Assembly: GCA_041395725.1 (NCBI GenBank)
Contig: JAWKZW010000001.1
Coordinates: 3,788,501-3,852,500 of the forward strand
Source: Gammaproteobacteria bacterium
GTDB lineage: Bacteria > Pseudomonadota > Gammaproteobacteria > Pseudomonadales > Pseudohongiellaceae
Direction of reading: 5' to 3'
Length of the DNA: 64,000 nt
In this document: one piece after another, positions 1 to 8,436 of the stretch
How the letters are laid out: the number at the start of each line of letters is the position of its first letter
How positions within the stretch are numbered: the stretch's first letter is position 1
Notes under the pieces: generated by a model
Seen by the model: the letters and a program-made list of their open reading frames with translations, nothing else
The model's database searches: none
What the model was told of the DNA's origin: nothing
Program-made: the position numbers and the translations under genes

Positions 1-120
1 CATGCTTTGGTGTGATGGTGGTGGTGATGCGTCAGTTTGGCGTGGAACTGCTCTAGTGGACCGCTGATTAAACAAATACCGAGACACCGATCAGCGTTTC
101 CCTCACTTCTTCTGGCTGGT

Positions 121-645
121 TTACCTGGCGCCGATCAGTTCGTTTCGCTGCTCGGGAAAGCTGGAGTCTTCCGCCAGCCAGATGGCAAGAAAGTTTTCAG
201 TAAAACGGGCGTTGTCAATTCGCCCGAGCAGCTCTTCATTGTGATAGAAAGTGGCTGACATATCCGGTTCAACATAGAGGATTATGGAATCTCCACGGCG
301 AATATCAGGCCAGATCTGGCTCAACTCGCTGAGCCAGATTTCGCTGAGTTCGGGTTGATACAGGCTCAGTTCCAGCCATTGGTCTCTGGTGGTGTCGATC
401 AGTCGGTCTTTCTTGATGTTGCGGCGGTAATCTATTTTCAGGGCGATTCCCGGTTCCACACCGCCATAGGATCCGTTTCTACTGAACAGCGTACTGTCAT
501 AAATGGTCCAGAACATGACTTTTAACGTTGTCGAACCGACCGGGCGCAATTGCTCTACCGGCGAGGCGTAGCTGCGGACCGTGGTCAGAGCGAGAAGGGC
601 TGGAATTAACAGCAGTGTCAGGCAAAGAGATCTAGACGATTTCAT
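121..645 (-). CDS. Chalcone isomerase-like periplasmic protein
   Basis: The 174-residue product begins with a Sec-type signal peptide (Lys/Arg start, Leu-rich core to about residue 25, AYA-SP-like cleavage region) and so is probably periplasmic. The mature part has the pattern of bacterial chalcone-isomerase-like proteins (SxxLKVMFWTIYDSTLFS near the start, then a LSLYQPELS stretch). In bacteria this fold has no settled enzymatic role and may bind fatty acids. It is the last gene of the left-pointing operon and overlaps the upstream membrane-protein gene by 14 bp, which implies translational coupling. Its place behind the sigma/ChrR-controlled genes suggests a role in membrane-lipid stress; this is inferred from context. 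Confidence 0.75.
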   Translation of the reverse strand: MKSSRSLCLTLLLIPALLALTTVRSYASPVEQLRPVGSTTLKVMFWTIYDSTLFSRNGSYGGVEPGIALKIDYRRNIKKDRLIDTTRDQWLELSLYQPELSEIWLSELSQIWPDIRRGDSIILYVEPDMSATFYHNEELLGRIDNARFTENFLAIWLAEDSSFPEQRNELIGAR

Positions 646-1192
646 GGTTAAGTACCGGTTGCGTGTTTATCCATTTGTACATCATGGGCAACAGCACCGC
701 CCATGTCAGTGCTATCAGGGTGATTACCCAGGGCAGGGGCAGGCCGAATTGTATAGCACCCAGTTTGTGGCCCAGGTAGTAGCTGAACGGAAAACCGAGC
801 CCCCCTGTTAAGGCGGCAAGGTAGCCGTTATGCCCCAGCAGGCGAAGTGAGAGGGGCAGGGTGGTCGAAAAAGCAATCCATAAAGAACACATCCATAGGG
901 GCAGCAAGAGCCCTTGCGGCTCGAATTGAAACATTCCGGTGACAGTGAATAACGAGTCGATAGCGATGCCCAGGATTATCGGGAACAACAGCTGTTTCAA
1001 TGTCACTACCCTGGCATAGATTAAAAGTGCCACGTAGAACAGAATTGCGGGTGCGACGAACCAGAACGAGTCATAACGCCCGATTACACAGCCTGCCCAG
1101 AATAGATTATTGATGACCATGTTGACTGGTGATGAGGTTATGAATTTCAGCAGTCTCATGGTGGTCATTCGCTCGGATATCAGGAGATCCAT
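632..1192 (-). CDS. DUF2878 family inner-membrane protein
   Basis: A 186-residue, very hydrophobic protein with about five or six membrane segments and short loops. The NNLFWAGCVIG opening and central LPLWMCSLWIAFSTTL stretch are typical of DUF2878 proteins, which commonly lie beside cyclopropane-synthase-like genes. Function unknown. Its start is 1 bp after the stop of the cyclopropane synthase-like gene, so the two are co-transcribed. Internal ATGs at codons 9 and 12 are also possible starts; I kept the first because it lies at the end of the preceding gene, but no clear Shine-Dalgarno decides it. Confidence 0.75.
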   Translation of the reverse strand: MDLLISERMTTMRLLKFITSSPVNMVINNLFWAGCVIGRYDSFWFVAPAILFYVALLIYARVVTLKQLLFPIILGIAIDSLFTVTGMFQFEPQGLLLPLWMCSLWIAFSTTLPLSLRLLGHNGYLAALTGGLGFPFSYYLGHKLGAIQFGLPLPWVITLIALTWAVLLPMMYKWINTQPVLNHEIV

Positions 1193-1193
1193 G

Positions 1194-2453
1194 TTAATCG
1201 GAAAGGTGCGGTGCCTTGCTGGCCAGTAATTGGACGGTGCTTATGCGACGCTCCAGAAACCCACCCTCACAGTATCCCAGGTAGTATTCCCATAGCCGCT
1301 GGAACTGGGTGCCATAGCCCAACGACTCCAGTTCGGGTGCCCTGGCCATGAAGCGGTCGCGCCAGTCACGCAGGGTCCGCGCATAGTCAAGACCTATGTC
1401 ATGCACGTCGCGGATAACCAGGTCTGTTTTCTCGGCCATCAGTTGACTCATCAGTTGCAAGGAGGGCAGAAACCCACCGGGAAATATGTGTTTCTGGATA
1501 AAATCCTCGGTGCGACTGTATACGTCAAAGCGCTGATCAGCTATGGTGATGGCCTGCACCATTGCCAGGCCGCCTGGTTTGAGCAGCCGGTTGACAGTTT
1601 CAAAGTAACCAGGCAGATAACGGCGTCCAACGGCCTCGATCATCTCCACGGACACCAGTTTGTCGAACTGGCCTTCCAGTTCCCGGTAGTCCTTGTTGAG
1701 CAGGTTAATTTTACTTTCAAGTCCTGCTTCGCGAATCCTGTCGCTGGCGTATTCGTACTGCTCATCGGAAATGGTCGTTGTGGTGACCCGGCAGCCATAG
1801 CGGCTGGCCGCGAACAGGGCAAGACCACCCCAGCCGGAACCTATTTCAACCAGATGATCGTCCTGAGTCAGCTTAAGCTGATCGCAGATGCGCTGCATCT
1901 TGGCAATCTGTGCCTGTTCCAGGTCTGCAGTCTCTTTGCTATAGATACCGGATGAATACTGCATGTGAGGGTCCAGAAACGTCTGGTACAGGCGATTGCC
2001 CAGATCGTAGTGGGCCAGGATATTGCGCTTTGCCTGGGAACGGGAGTTAGCCCTTTTCAGGGCGCGGAACCAGGCCAAAGGTTTCATGAACCAGCCGAAC
2101 CGGGCGCTCCAGGCATCCATCATCTGCAGATTTCTGGAAAAGAACCGGGTGACCTGGGCTATGTCAGGGGTCGTCCACCAGCCGTCCACATAGGCTTCCC
2201 CGGCGGCGGCATTGCCTCCCAGCAGGGCGCGCCGGTAGACGCGGGAATCAAGGACATCGATTTCGGCCTGTAACGGATCACCGGGGTTGCCGAATTCAGC
2301 GATCACGCGGCCTTGCTCGCGAAGCAGCAGGTGCCCGCAGCTGGCTTTGCTCAATACCTGCAGCAAGCCATTTTTAATCCATTCGGCACTGTATCCCTGT
2401 GTAGCAGTCTGCTGCTTCAAGGTGGGCGAAAGGCTGATAGGTTTCTGGTTCAT
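1194..2453 (-). CDS. Cyclopropane-fatty-acyl-phospholipid synthase family methyltransferase
   Basis: The 419-residue protein is of full family length. It carries the AHYDLGNRLYQTFLDPHMQYSS region (about 147-168) and the SAM-binding glycine motif EIGSGWGG (203-210). The family transfers a methylene or methyl group from S-adenosylmethionine to double bonds of membrane phospholipid acyl chains. It sits with DUF1365 and FAD-oxidoreductase genes, the grouping found in singlet-oxygen regulons controlled by RpoE/ChrR, where it is thought to alter unsaturated lipids. This may be a specialised paralogue rather than the general stationary-phase Cfa, so no symbol is given. An 84-bp gap separates it from the DUF1365 gene upstream. 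Confidence 0.9.
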   Translation of the reverse strand: MNQKPISLSPTLKQQTATQGYSAEWIKNGLLQVLSKASCGHLLLREQGRVIAEFGNPGDPLQAEIDVLDSRVYRRALLGGNAAAGEAYVDGWWTTPDIAQVTRFFSRNLQMMDAWSARFGWFMKPLAWFRALKRANSRSQAKRNILAHYDLGNRLYQTFLDPHMQYSSGIYSKETADLEQAQIAKMQRICDQLKLTQDDHLVEIGSGWGGLALFAASRYGCRVTTTTISDEQYEYASDRIREAGLESKINLLNKDYRELEGQFDKLVSVEMIEAVGRRYLPGYFETVNRLLKPGGLAMVQAITIADQRFDVYSRTEDFIQKHIFPGGFLPSLQLMSQLMAEKTDLVIRDVHDIGLDYARTLRDWRDRFMARAPELESLGYGTQFQRLWEYYLGYCEGGFLERRISTVQLLASKAPHLSD

Positions 2454-2537
2454 GACTCTTTACTCTCTTTAACTCTACCGTTTGATTCACTGATGGGACG
2501 CGGTGGCTGATTTATTCACACCGGCCCCGTGGTTCTG

Positions 2538-3326
2538 TTAAGCCCTGCTCCTCTGTTCCTGGTCCGGATGTCGGTGGAAGGGCACACCTTTCATAAAAAG
2601 TTTAAGTGCCTGCCAATAGATGCCCGTGACCATGCTCAGAGTCTGTGCCGGCGTTGTAAGCAATACGCGCAGCAGGTTGCCTTGGTTTAAAGTGAGCCGT
2701 TTCAAAACTATGGTGGCATCAAACAGTGGGGCATCGGAATCCTGATCGGCCACTTCCAGGTGTACCATCGACTTGCTGCGGCCTTTGCCCGGGGGCCTGA
2801 TTCGCCAGTTATAGCGCTGGTTCATGGGGTTGAAAGGCGACACGTGGAACTTCTTGTCATGGGGTTCCAGGTTGTCCAGATCGATGACGTAGTAATAACG
2901 CTGATTCCAGGGCGTGTTGCTGACTTCGGCAACCATGTAGCGGACCCGCTGTTGTTGCTCGAGAAAATAGAGGTTCAGTGGGCTGAAATAGAAGCCCAGA
3001 TAGCGCAGATGGCCAAAAAAGTACACATCGCCGCTCAGTTCGGCAGCGCACTTGCCGGTTTCTGCCGCGATACGCGCTTTAACGGCATCTGCAACGGACA
3101 GATTGGCATCCCCAAGGTAGTCCTGGCGGCGGAATCGGGCCCAATGCCAGGGCCGGGTGCCGAGGAGGAACAGTCTCTCACTGAGCCGGCTCAGCTCGTC
3201 GAGCTTGATAAAAACCATAAAAAGAGGATAACGAAATTCATGCCCTGTCGGCCTGAAGCGGCGATGCCGCACGAAGCCTTTATACAGGCCGCTTTCCAGT
3301 GGCAGGTGGTTCGCCTGAGTGGTCAC
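2538..3326 (-). CDS. DUF1365 domain-containing protein
   Basis: I place the start at a GTG whose bases overlap the stop of the preceding FAD-oxidoreductase gene (GTGA overlap), giving 262 residues beginning MTTQANHLPLESGLYKG. The long in-frame extension upstream reads into the neighbouring gene and lacks family similarity. DUF1365 hallmarks are the FRYPLFMVFIKLDEL segment near the N-terminus and the FGHLRYLGFYFSPLNLYFL and EVSNTPWNQRYYYVI segments in the middle. Function is unknown, but the family nearly always accompanies an FAD-dependent oxidoreductase and a cyclopropane-synthase-like enzyme, suggesting they act in sequence on the same lipid. Confidence 0.88.
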   Translation of the reverse strand: MTTQANHLPLESGLYKGFVRHRRFRPTGHEFRYPLFMVFIKLDELSRLSERLFLLGTRPWHWARFRRQDYLGDANLSVADAVKARIAAETGKCAAELSGDVYFFGHLRYLGFYFSPLNLYFLEQQQRVRYMVAEVSNTPWNQRYYYVIDLDNLEPHDKKFHVSPFNPMNQRYNWRIRPPGKGRSKSMVHLEVADQDSDAPLFDATIVLKRLTLNQGNLLRVLLTTPAQTLSMVTGIYWQALKLFMKGVPFHRHPDQEQRSRA

Positions 3327-4606
3327 AGGGTTTCTCCAAATCGGGCGCAGACATCCAGCGCACTGCGGACACCGTCCTCGTGAAAACCGTTGTACCAGTA
3401 GGCACCGCAATAGTGAATCCGGTCCACGCCGCATATCTCGCTGCGTCGCTGCTGCGCCCTGGCCCCCGCCAGGGAATACACCGGATGGGCGTAGCGAAAG
3501 CGCTGGACTACTTTGTCCGGGGCAATCAGGTCGTTGGCATTCAAGCTGACCAACAAGGGTTTTTCATCATGAATTGAGCCGATTTCCTGCAGAATATTCA
3601 TGCTGTAAGTGACGACCGGCAGGCGCTCAGCGTCCTGCTGTCCGGCAAGGAAATTCCAGCTGGCCCAGGCCTTTTTGCGCTTTGGCATCAGCGTGGTATC
3701 CCAGTGCAACGTAACGTCATTCTCCTGGTACAACAGGTTGGAAAGCACTGCGCGTTCCTGTGTACTCGGGTTGCTCAACAATGCCAGTGCCTGGTCGCTG
3801 TGGCAGGCAACTATAACCTGATCGAATTGCCGGGCTGACTCTGCCGTGACAAGTTCGACACAGTCATCGCGCCGGGAGATGGAAGTGACCGGTGTATTGA
3901 GCAGCAATGAGTCTTTGAACGGCGCAGTAAGCGGTTCGATGTAGCTGTTCGATCCACCCTTCAACACGTGCCATTGGGGGCGATTCTTAATGTCCAGCAG
4001 GCCGTGATTGAGGAAAAAGCGCAGAAAAAAGTCCAGCGGGAAATCACCGGCCTGAGTGACACTGCAGGACCAGATGGCCGCCACCATGGGCAGCAGGTAG
4101 TTGTCGCGCAGCAGGGGACTTAATTTCAATTCCCCCAGGAAGTCATTCAGGGTCTGCGAACCTGGATCGCCACTGGATGCCCGGGCTTTGGCAGCCTTGT
4201 TGAAGCGCAGAATATCCAGCACGAAGCGGATAAAGCGGGGTTTGAGCAGGTTGCTGCGCTGGGCGAACAACGTATCCAGGTTGTGGCCGTTATATTCGAG
4301 ACCCAGTGCCGGGTTGAGAACGCTGAAGCTCATCTCAGTAGGTTGTGTCGACACCCCCAGGGATGAGAGCAGCTTCAGGAAATTCGGGTAGTTGCGGTCG
4401 TTACAGACGATGAACCCGGTGTCGACCTGGTAGGTCCTGAGCTTTCCGGCCTGTTCCAGTGTCACCGGCACGGTGTGTGTATGGCCACCCGCATAATCCG
4501 CCGCTTCAAAAACAGTTACGCGATTATTGCGGCTTAACAGGTGGGCTGCCGTCAATCCGGCGATGCCACTACCAACGATGGCAATGTTCTGCGAGGAGCC
4601 CTTCAT
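3323..4606 (-). CDS. FAD-dependent amine oxidase/desaturase-like oxidoreductase
   Basis: The 427-residue protein opens with a Rossmann FAD-binding motif (IAIVGSGIAGLTAAHLL, residues 8-24) followed by the FEAADYAGGHTHTV segment typical of the flavin-containing amine oxidase/phytoene-desaturase-like group. The C-terminal part (VDRIHYCGAYWYNGFHEDGVRSAL) is the usual second FAD-contact region. No membrane segment is evident. It overlaps the DUF1365 gene by 4 bp and follows the SnoaL-like gene by 36 bp, so it lies within the stress operon. The substrate is unknown; an unsaturated acyl chain or its oxidised product is a reasonable guess from the neighbours. Confidence 0.88.
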   Translation of the reverse strand: MKGSSQNIAIVGSGIAGLTAAHLLSRNNRVTVFEAADYAGGHTHTVPVTLEQAGKLRTYQVDTGFIVCNDRNYPNFLKLLSSLGVSTQPTEMSFSVLNPALGLEYNGHNLDTLFAQRSNLLKPRFIRFVLDILRFNKAAKARASSGDPGSQTLNDFLGELKLSPLLRDNYLLPMVAAIWSCSVTQAGDFPLDFFLRFFLNHGLLDIKNRPQWHVLKGGSNSYIEPLTAPFKDSLLLNTPVTSISRRDDCVELVTAESARQFDQVIVACHSDQALALLSNPSTQERAVLSNLLYQENDVTLHWDTTLMPKRKKAWASWNFLAGQQDAERLPVVTYSMNILQEIGSIHDEKPLLVSLNANDLIAPDKVVQRFRYAHPVYSLAGARAQQRRSEICGVDRIHYCGAYWYNGFHEDGVRSALDVCARFGETL

Positions 4607-4642
4607 CTATTTATTTACCGACAGTCAGTGGAACGGCGGTGC

Positions 4643-5107
4643 TCATCGGGCCATCCTGTTGCGAATGTAGTGGATCAACGTTCCAAGTAGAGGAATATTC
4701 TCATACACCATGTCGCCCAGATCGAAATAATCGCGGTGGTAGTATACCTTGCCGTCCCGGATCTTGAGATAGCTGGCGCCCTCGACCCGGATGACCTGGC
4801 CGCGCTTGATGCTGCGATGTTCAAGCATCATGGTCCAGCTGAAAAACATGCCCTCATGGTTGACTACGCTGCGGTGGAACTTGAATTTACAGCGGTCTAC
4901 ATCGCCCAGCATCTTCTGAAAGTAGCCGATCAGGGCATCGAGCCCCTGAATTCCGTGAATCGGGTCTTCAAAACAAACATCCGTGGCGTACACATCACGC
5001 AGTGCCTCGAGATGGTCTAAGCTGAAGTTCTCAAAGGTATGTTGTACCTTACGGGCCAGATTGCCGTTCTCGGGCTGATATGACACGGGTGTTTCGGTTA
5101 GCTGCAT
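4643..5107 (-). CDS. SnoaL-like / NTF2-fold protein, first gene of lipid-stress operon
   Basis: A 154-residue soluble protein with the NTF2-like layout: an N-terminal helical region (FENFSLDHLEALRDVYATDVCFEDPIHGIQGLDAL) then a beta-rich half ending SYLKIRDGKVYYHRDYFDLGDMVYE. SnoaL-like members may be isomerases, cyclases or ligand carriers, so the reaction cannot be named. It is the promoter-proximal gene of the operon, and a sigma-E/ChrR-type promoter lies just upstream at 5135-5165. Confidence 0.8.
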   Translation of the reverse strand: MQLTETPVSYQPENGNLARKVQHTFENFSLDHLEALRDVYATDVCFEDPIHGIQGLDALIGYFQKMLGDVDRCKFKFHRSVVNHEGMFFSWTMMLEHRSIKRGQVIRVEGASYLKIRDGKVYYHRDYFDLGDMVYENIPLLGTLIHYIRNRMAR

Positions 5108-5134
5108 GAATAAATCCCCTTCGGACGTATGGGT

Positions 5135-5165
5135 TTAAGTACGGAGAGGGTGTTCGGCTGGATCA
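5135..5165 (-). promoter_or_regulatory. Predicted ECF (RpoE/ChrR-type) promoter
   Basis: On the minus strand the sequence reads TGATCC (5160-5165), a 16-bp spacer, then CGTACTTAA (5135-5143). This resembles, from memory, the ChrR-linked RpoE promoter consensus of Rhodobacter sphaeroides (TGATCC in the -35 region, CGTA-type -10). It points into the SnoaL-FAD-DUF1365-Cfa operon, starting about 28 bp before the ATG at 5107. The sigma and anti-sigma genes are divergent from it. I did not find an equally good copy facing the sigma gene. Confidence 0.65.
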
Positions 5166-5409
5166 CTGACACCTTATCAGGGCACCTCTGGTCAATGACC
5201 GTGACTCTGTGAGATCCCCAATCAGGGTTTTTTCGACTATTTTCACATTGAAAGTAATCCAGATGCGATGGATGCCCGTATCCAGCCCCATGCATCAATT
5301 GTCAGCCAGCTTCGATCGGTTTAGGATGAGCGCCACAGATCTCGTGCAGGAGCGTGTGCGGGTGGAAAAAAAGCATCAGCGCGTGCGAGTGGATAAAAAG
5401 GAAGAAGCA

Positions 5410-5991
5410 GTGGCAGCAATGGGGCAGGCGGGTGCGGATCGGAACGATGAAGATCTGCTGATAGCGGTGGGAAACTCCCAGGATCGCGCGGCCTTCAATG
5501 TGCTTTTTCATCGTTTTGGCAAAAAAATCTTTGCCCTGGGGATGAAAATAACCCGCAATGAGCAGCTGGCCAATGACCTGGTTCAGGAGGCCATGCTGAT
5601 AATCTGGCAAAAAGCGCCTCTGTATGACCTTGACAAAGGTTCAGCCCAGACCTGGATTTTTACCCTTGTTCGTAATCGCTGTTTCGACATCCTGCGTAAG
5701 ATGAAGCGACAGCCTGCCGGAATCAGTGCCGATGACATTTACGCGGAGACAGAGTACGAGCTTTCTGTTGATCCGGAGCAGGAACAGGCCAACGCCATTC
5801 AGGTTGATCAGATACAGCAGTACTTCAGCAAGCTGCCGGAATTACAGCAGCAGGTAATCGAATATGTATTTATGCGGGACCTGACTCACCAGGAGGCTGC
5901 CCAGCAGCTGGGTATTCCTCTGGGGACATTAAAGTCCCGTTTGCGGCTGGCGTTAAATAAACTAAGAGATTTTATCGGGGTTGAAGAATGA
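5410..5991 (+). CDS. rpoE: ECF RNA polymerase sigma factor, RpoE/ChrR type
   Basis: Sigma region 2 (DRAAFNVLFHRFGKKIFALG through TWIFTLVRNRCFDILRK) and region 4 (LPELQQQVIEYVFMRDLTHQEAAQQLG plus the TLKSRLRLAL recognition helix) are both complete. I chose the GTG at 5410 because AAGGA lies 7 bp before it, giving 193 residues, the usual size. Earlier in-frame starts exist from 5209 but add a non-conserved charged extension. Pairing with a ChrR-type anti-sigma overlapping its stop, and with a lipid-modification operon, places it in the group that answers singlet oxygen or organic peroxides. It probably drives the promoter at 5135-5165. Confidence 0.88.
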   Translation: MAAMGQAGADRNDEDLLIAVGNSQDRAAFNVLFHRFGKKIFALGMKITRNEQLANDLVQEAMLIIWQKAPLYDLDKGSAQTWIFTLVRNRCFDILRKMKRQPAGISADDIYAETEYELSVDPEQEQANAIQVDQIQQYFSKLPELQQQVIEYVFMRDLTHQEAAQQLGIPLGTLKSRLRLALNKLRDFIGVEE

Positions 5992-6698
5992 TCAGGCAAA
6001 CCAATCACCATCCTTCAGAAAACCTTCTGAAGGATTTCAGTGAAGGAAGGTTGTCCACTGGCATGAGTGTGGCGATTTCCGCACATCTGCACTACTGCGA
6101 TAACTGTCGTAAAGCGTCCGAAAGCTATGAGCGGGAGCTGGCCAGTCAATGGTTGTCTTCAGAGCCCGCAGCTAATTCCCCCGAATTTCTGCCCTCCAGC
6201 GATATCCTGGACCAGATCACCAGGCAGCCGCAGGTGGTTTCAATCAGGCAGGCCGCAGGGGAGGTGAATAGCAGCGTGGAACTGCACATGCATGAGCGTA
6301 GCGTCAAACTGCCCCGGGTTCTGGCCAAGGTCGCTGGAGACGGCATCGTGTGGAAAAAGTTGGCGGGTGGTATCAATACGGCCAACCTGACACTCGATAG
6401 GGATGCCCAGTGCGATTTCATGTACATGAAACCTGGTAGCCAGGCGCCCAGGCACACCCATAGGGGGCTTGAGGTCACACTGGTTCTGGATGGAACGTTT
6501 GAAGATGAGCTGGGTGAGTATCAGCCCGGTGATTTTGTACTGCGTAAGAGCAGCCAGACACACACGCCAAGAAGCGATGAAGGGTGCTTGTGTTATTCGG
6601 TACTCGATGAACCTCTGCTGTTTACTTCGGGCTGGTCCAGGCTGTTAAATCCGTTTCAGAAGTTTCTTTTCAACCGGCAACTCCGCGACAACCTTTAG
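5988..6698 (+). CDS. chrR: ChrR-type cupin anti-sigma factor
   Basis: The 236-residue product has two parts. The N-terminal zinc anti-sigma domain contains H33-xxx-C37-xx-C40 with further histidines near residues 7-8. The C-terminal cupin (about 100-210) has the metal-ligand segment PRHTHRGLEVTLVLDGTFEDE and a later PGDFVLRKSSQTHTP. In Rhodobacter the first domain holds the sigma factor inactive, and the cupin is needed for release by singlet oxygen. The ATG overlaps the sigma gene stop (ATGA), ensuring balanced synthesis. A rho-independent terminator follows at 6733. Confidence 0.9.
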   Translation: MIRQTNHHPSENLLKDFSEGRLSTGMSVAISAHLHYCDNCRKASESYERELASQWLSSEPAANSPEFLPSSDILDQITRQPQVVSIRQAAGEVNSSVELHMHERSVKLPRVLAKVAGDGIVWKKLAGGINTANLTLDRDAQCDFMYMKPGSQAPRHTHRGLEVTLVLDGTFEDELGEYQPGDFVLRKSSQTHTPRSDEGCLCYSVLDEPLLFTSGWSRLLNPFQKFLFNRQLRDNL

Positions 6699-6732
6699 TC
6701 CGGTTGGTAGCCAGGCGGACACTGTACAAGAA

Positions 6733-6756
6733 ACCGGGCCAGGGCCCGGTTTTTTA
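6733..6756 (+). terminator. Rho-independent terminator after chrR
   Basis: The arms ACCGGGCC and GGCCCGGT pair perfectly around a minimal loop and are followed by a T run. It lies 35 bp after the chrR stop. The weaker A run on the other side could also let it serve the convergent cyclase gene. Confidence 0.88.
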
Positions 6757-6779
6757 TTGCCTGGGAACCGGCTTTACTT

Positions 6780-8327
6780 CTACCTGATGTCCTGAGAGCT
6801 TATGCCCCTGACCTGAGTCACCGGAATCATTTCGATATCCCGGAATTTGGAATTGATCGGATTGTCCAGTTCCAGGATAGTGCCGATGTTGGCGTAAGTA
6901 TCCTTGACGAAAAGGTGATCGTTTTCGTCAAACTTGCGAGGGATACCGTAGTTGATAGCCTGTCGGAAGCCAGAGGGCACCTGGGTCAGCATGCTCTTGG
7001 TTACCCAGGTACTGCCGTCACGGGCGAAATCACTGATCCTGGATGCATAGTTGACTGTCTCTCCGAGTACAGTGAACTCGATATGCGCCCCGGCATGGTA
7101 GGTGCCGAACCATTCCTGTCCTTCGTGCAGACCAATGTTCAGCATTAATTCATTGAACCATCCCTTGCGAACCTGCCAGCGCTGAGTAATCCGTTTCATC
7201 ATATCCTGCAACTCGATGGCACACTGCACCGCGTTGAGTACGTAGTTACAGTCCGGCTGGGGGAAGAAGTAGTACACCATGCCATCCCCAGCGTGTTTAC
7301 CGTGGGTCCCGTAGTATTTCCTGAAAATCGGTTCACTTTCCTGCCAGATGTCATTGATCAGGTGGAAGTACTCTTCGGCTGGAAGCTCAGAACAGAGCCT
7401 CACCGAGTTCTGCAGGTCCGCCACCATCACCGCAACATGGCTCAGGTAAGGCTTGCGCTTGCGCAGCAGTTCCCTGATAACCTGATTACGCTGCGCCAGG
7501 AACTGAAGAAGGAAATCGTCATTCTTGGACACCTGGTTGTATGTGAACAGGATTCCTTCCCGGTAAAAAGACAGGTAGAGGTCACAGGGGACTTCGTTGT
7601 TGTTGCGATCCTTCAGGTAGGTACTGAAATGGACAATGGGCTGCTTTTCAATTGTCTGGGCACCTTCGTAAAGAGCCTCGATCAGCGAGAGCATTTCGCC
7701 CCCGAGGGGTGCGTAGATTTTTGTCAGGGCGGTTTTGCTGAGTCGTTTCTTGGCAGCGGCCAGATGAGGCCGGAGTATTTCCATTAACTCCTGGGTATCG
7801 TCGCCATCGAATGCTTCAACCAGCAGGCTCAGCAGGTTACGGGTCTGTAAATCACCGGCATTCGATAACCGTGGTCCGAAGACCGATTCTTCTGCATGAC
7901 GGTTCCACCACATGAGCTCAAAGTTGTTATCGACCATGTAGGCGGGTCCAGGGAAGCTGTCGATCGTCAACTCCATGGACAGTCGATCTGATGTGGTCCG
8001 CCCATAGATAGGCTGCCTGGCCGGGCTGGGGGGTTCTGACTTGACCTGACCTCCTTCTTGAGGCTCTGAAAGTGGATAGCGCGCACCGGTCTTGCTTGAA
8101 AGTTGCTCTGCAATTTCGGCAATAGAGGCGCCGTCTTTCTTCATCGCCTGAACTTTCCTGACCCGTTCAAGTGCCTCGTTCGGAAAGTAACCGATCCTGG
8201 TGGCGCGTCCATCTCCATCCTCTGGCGTTTTGACTATCGGGCTTGGAAGAATACCCAGTGCAACGTAGTTGTTGAGCGTTGCGCGGGAGATCCCTGTCTG
8301 CTCCATTAGTTCTTTACTTGTAAGCAT
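6780..8327 (-). CDS. MerR-type HTH - PAS-like - class III nucleotide cyclase fusion
   Basis: The 515-residue protein joins three parts. Residues 1-75 are a MerR-like winged helix (LTSKELMEQTGISRATLNNYV then IGYFPNEALERVRKVQAMKK). About 118-160 look PAS-like (PGPAYMVDNNFELMWWNRHAE). About 295-450 are an adenylate/guanylate cyclase domain. Catalytic elements are visible: the first metal Asp in VMVADLQNS, Lys and second metal Asp in GKHAGDGMVYYF, and Asn/Arg in VLGETVNYASRI. The usual adenine-selecting Asp before the VLGETVN segment appears to be Thr, so substrate choice is unclear. No membrane segment is seen. It may be a transcription regulator that makes or senses a cyclic nucleotide. Confidence 0.85.
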   Translation of the reverse strand: MLTSKELMEQTGISRATLNNYVALGILPSPIVKTPEDGDGRATRIGYFPNEALERVRKVQAMKKDGASIAEIAEQLSSKTGARYPLSEPQEGGQVKSEPPSPARQPIYGRTTSDRLSMELTIDSFPGPAYMVDNNFELMWWNRHAEESVFGPRLSNAGDLQTRNLLSLLVEAFDGDDTQELMEILRPHLAAAKKRLSKTALTKIYAPLGGEMLSLIEALYEGAQTIEKQPIVHFSTYLKDRNNNEVPCDLYLSFYREGILFTYNQVSKNDDFLLQFLAQRNQVIRELLRKRKPYLSHVAVMVADLQNSVRLCSELPAEEYFHLINDIWQESEPIFRKYYGTHGKHAGDGMVYYFFPQPDCNYVLNAVQCAIELQDMMKRITQRWQVRKGWFNELMLNIGLHEGQEWFGTYHAGAHIEFTVLGETVNYASRISDFARDGSTWVTKSMLTQVPSGFRQAINYGIPRKFDENDHLFVKDTYANIGTILELDNPINSKFRDIEMIPVTQVRGISSQDIR

Positions 8328-8360
8328 GGCCCTGACCTGGAAGTTGTTATTTTAGATGCG

Positions 8361-8436
8361 CAGTATAAGTAGACTGTGTAATTAAGTCAACCAACAATTA
8401 GACAATAGAGATATACAGTATAAATAAGCTGTATAA
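8361..8436. repeat. Pair of 21-bp imperfect direct repeats upstream of the HTH-cyclase gene
   Basis: Copies at 8361-8381 and 8416-8436 agree at 17 of 21 positions, both beginning CAGTATAA and ending in TGTGTAA or TGTATAA. The second copy also holds an inverted TACAG...CTGTA pair. They start 34 bp before the gene's ATG (reading leftward), in AT-rich DNA, a plausible place for autoregulatory operator sites of a MerR-type regulator. The function is inferred from position. Confidence 0.55.
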
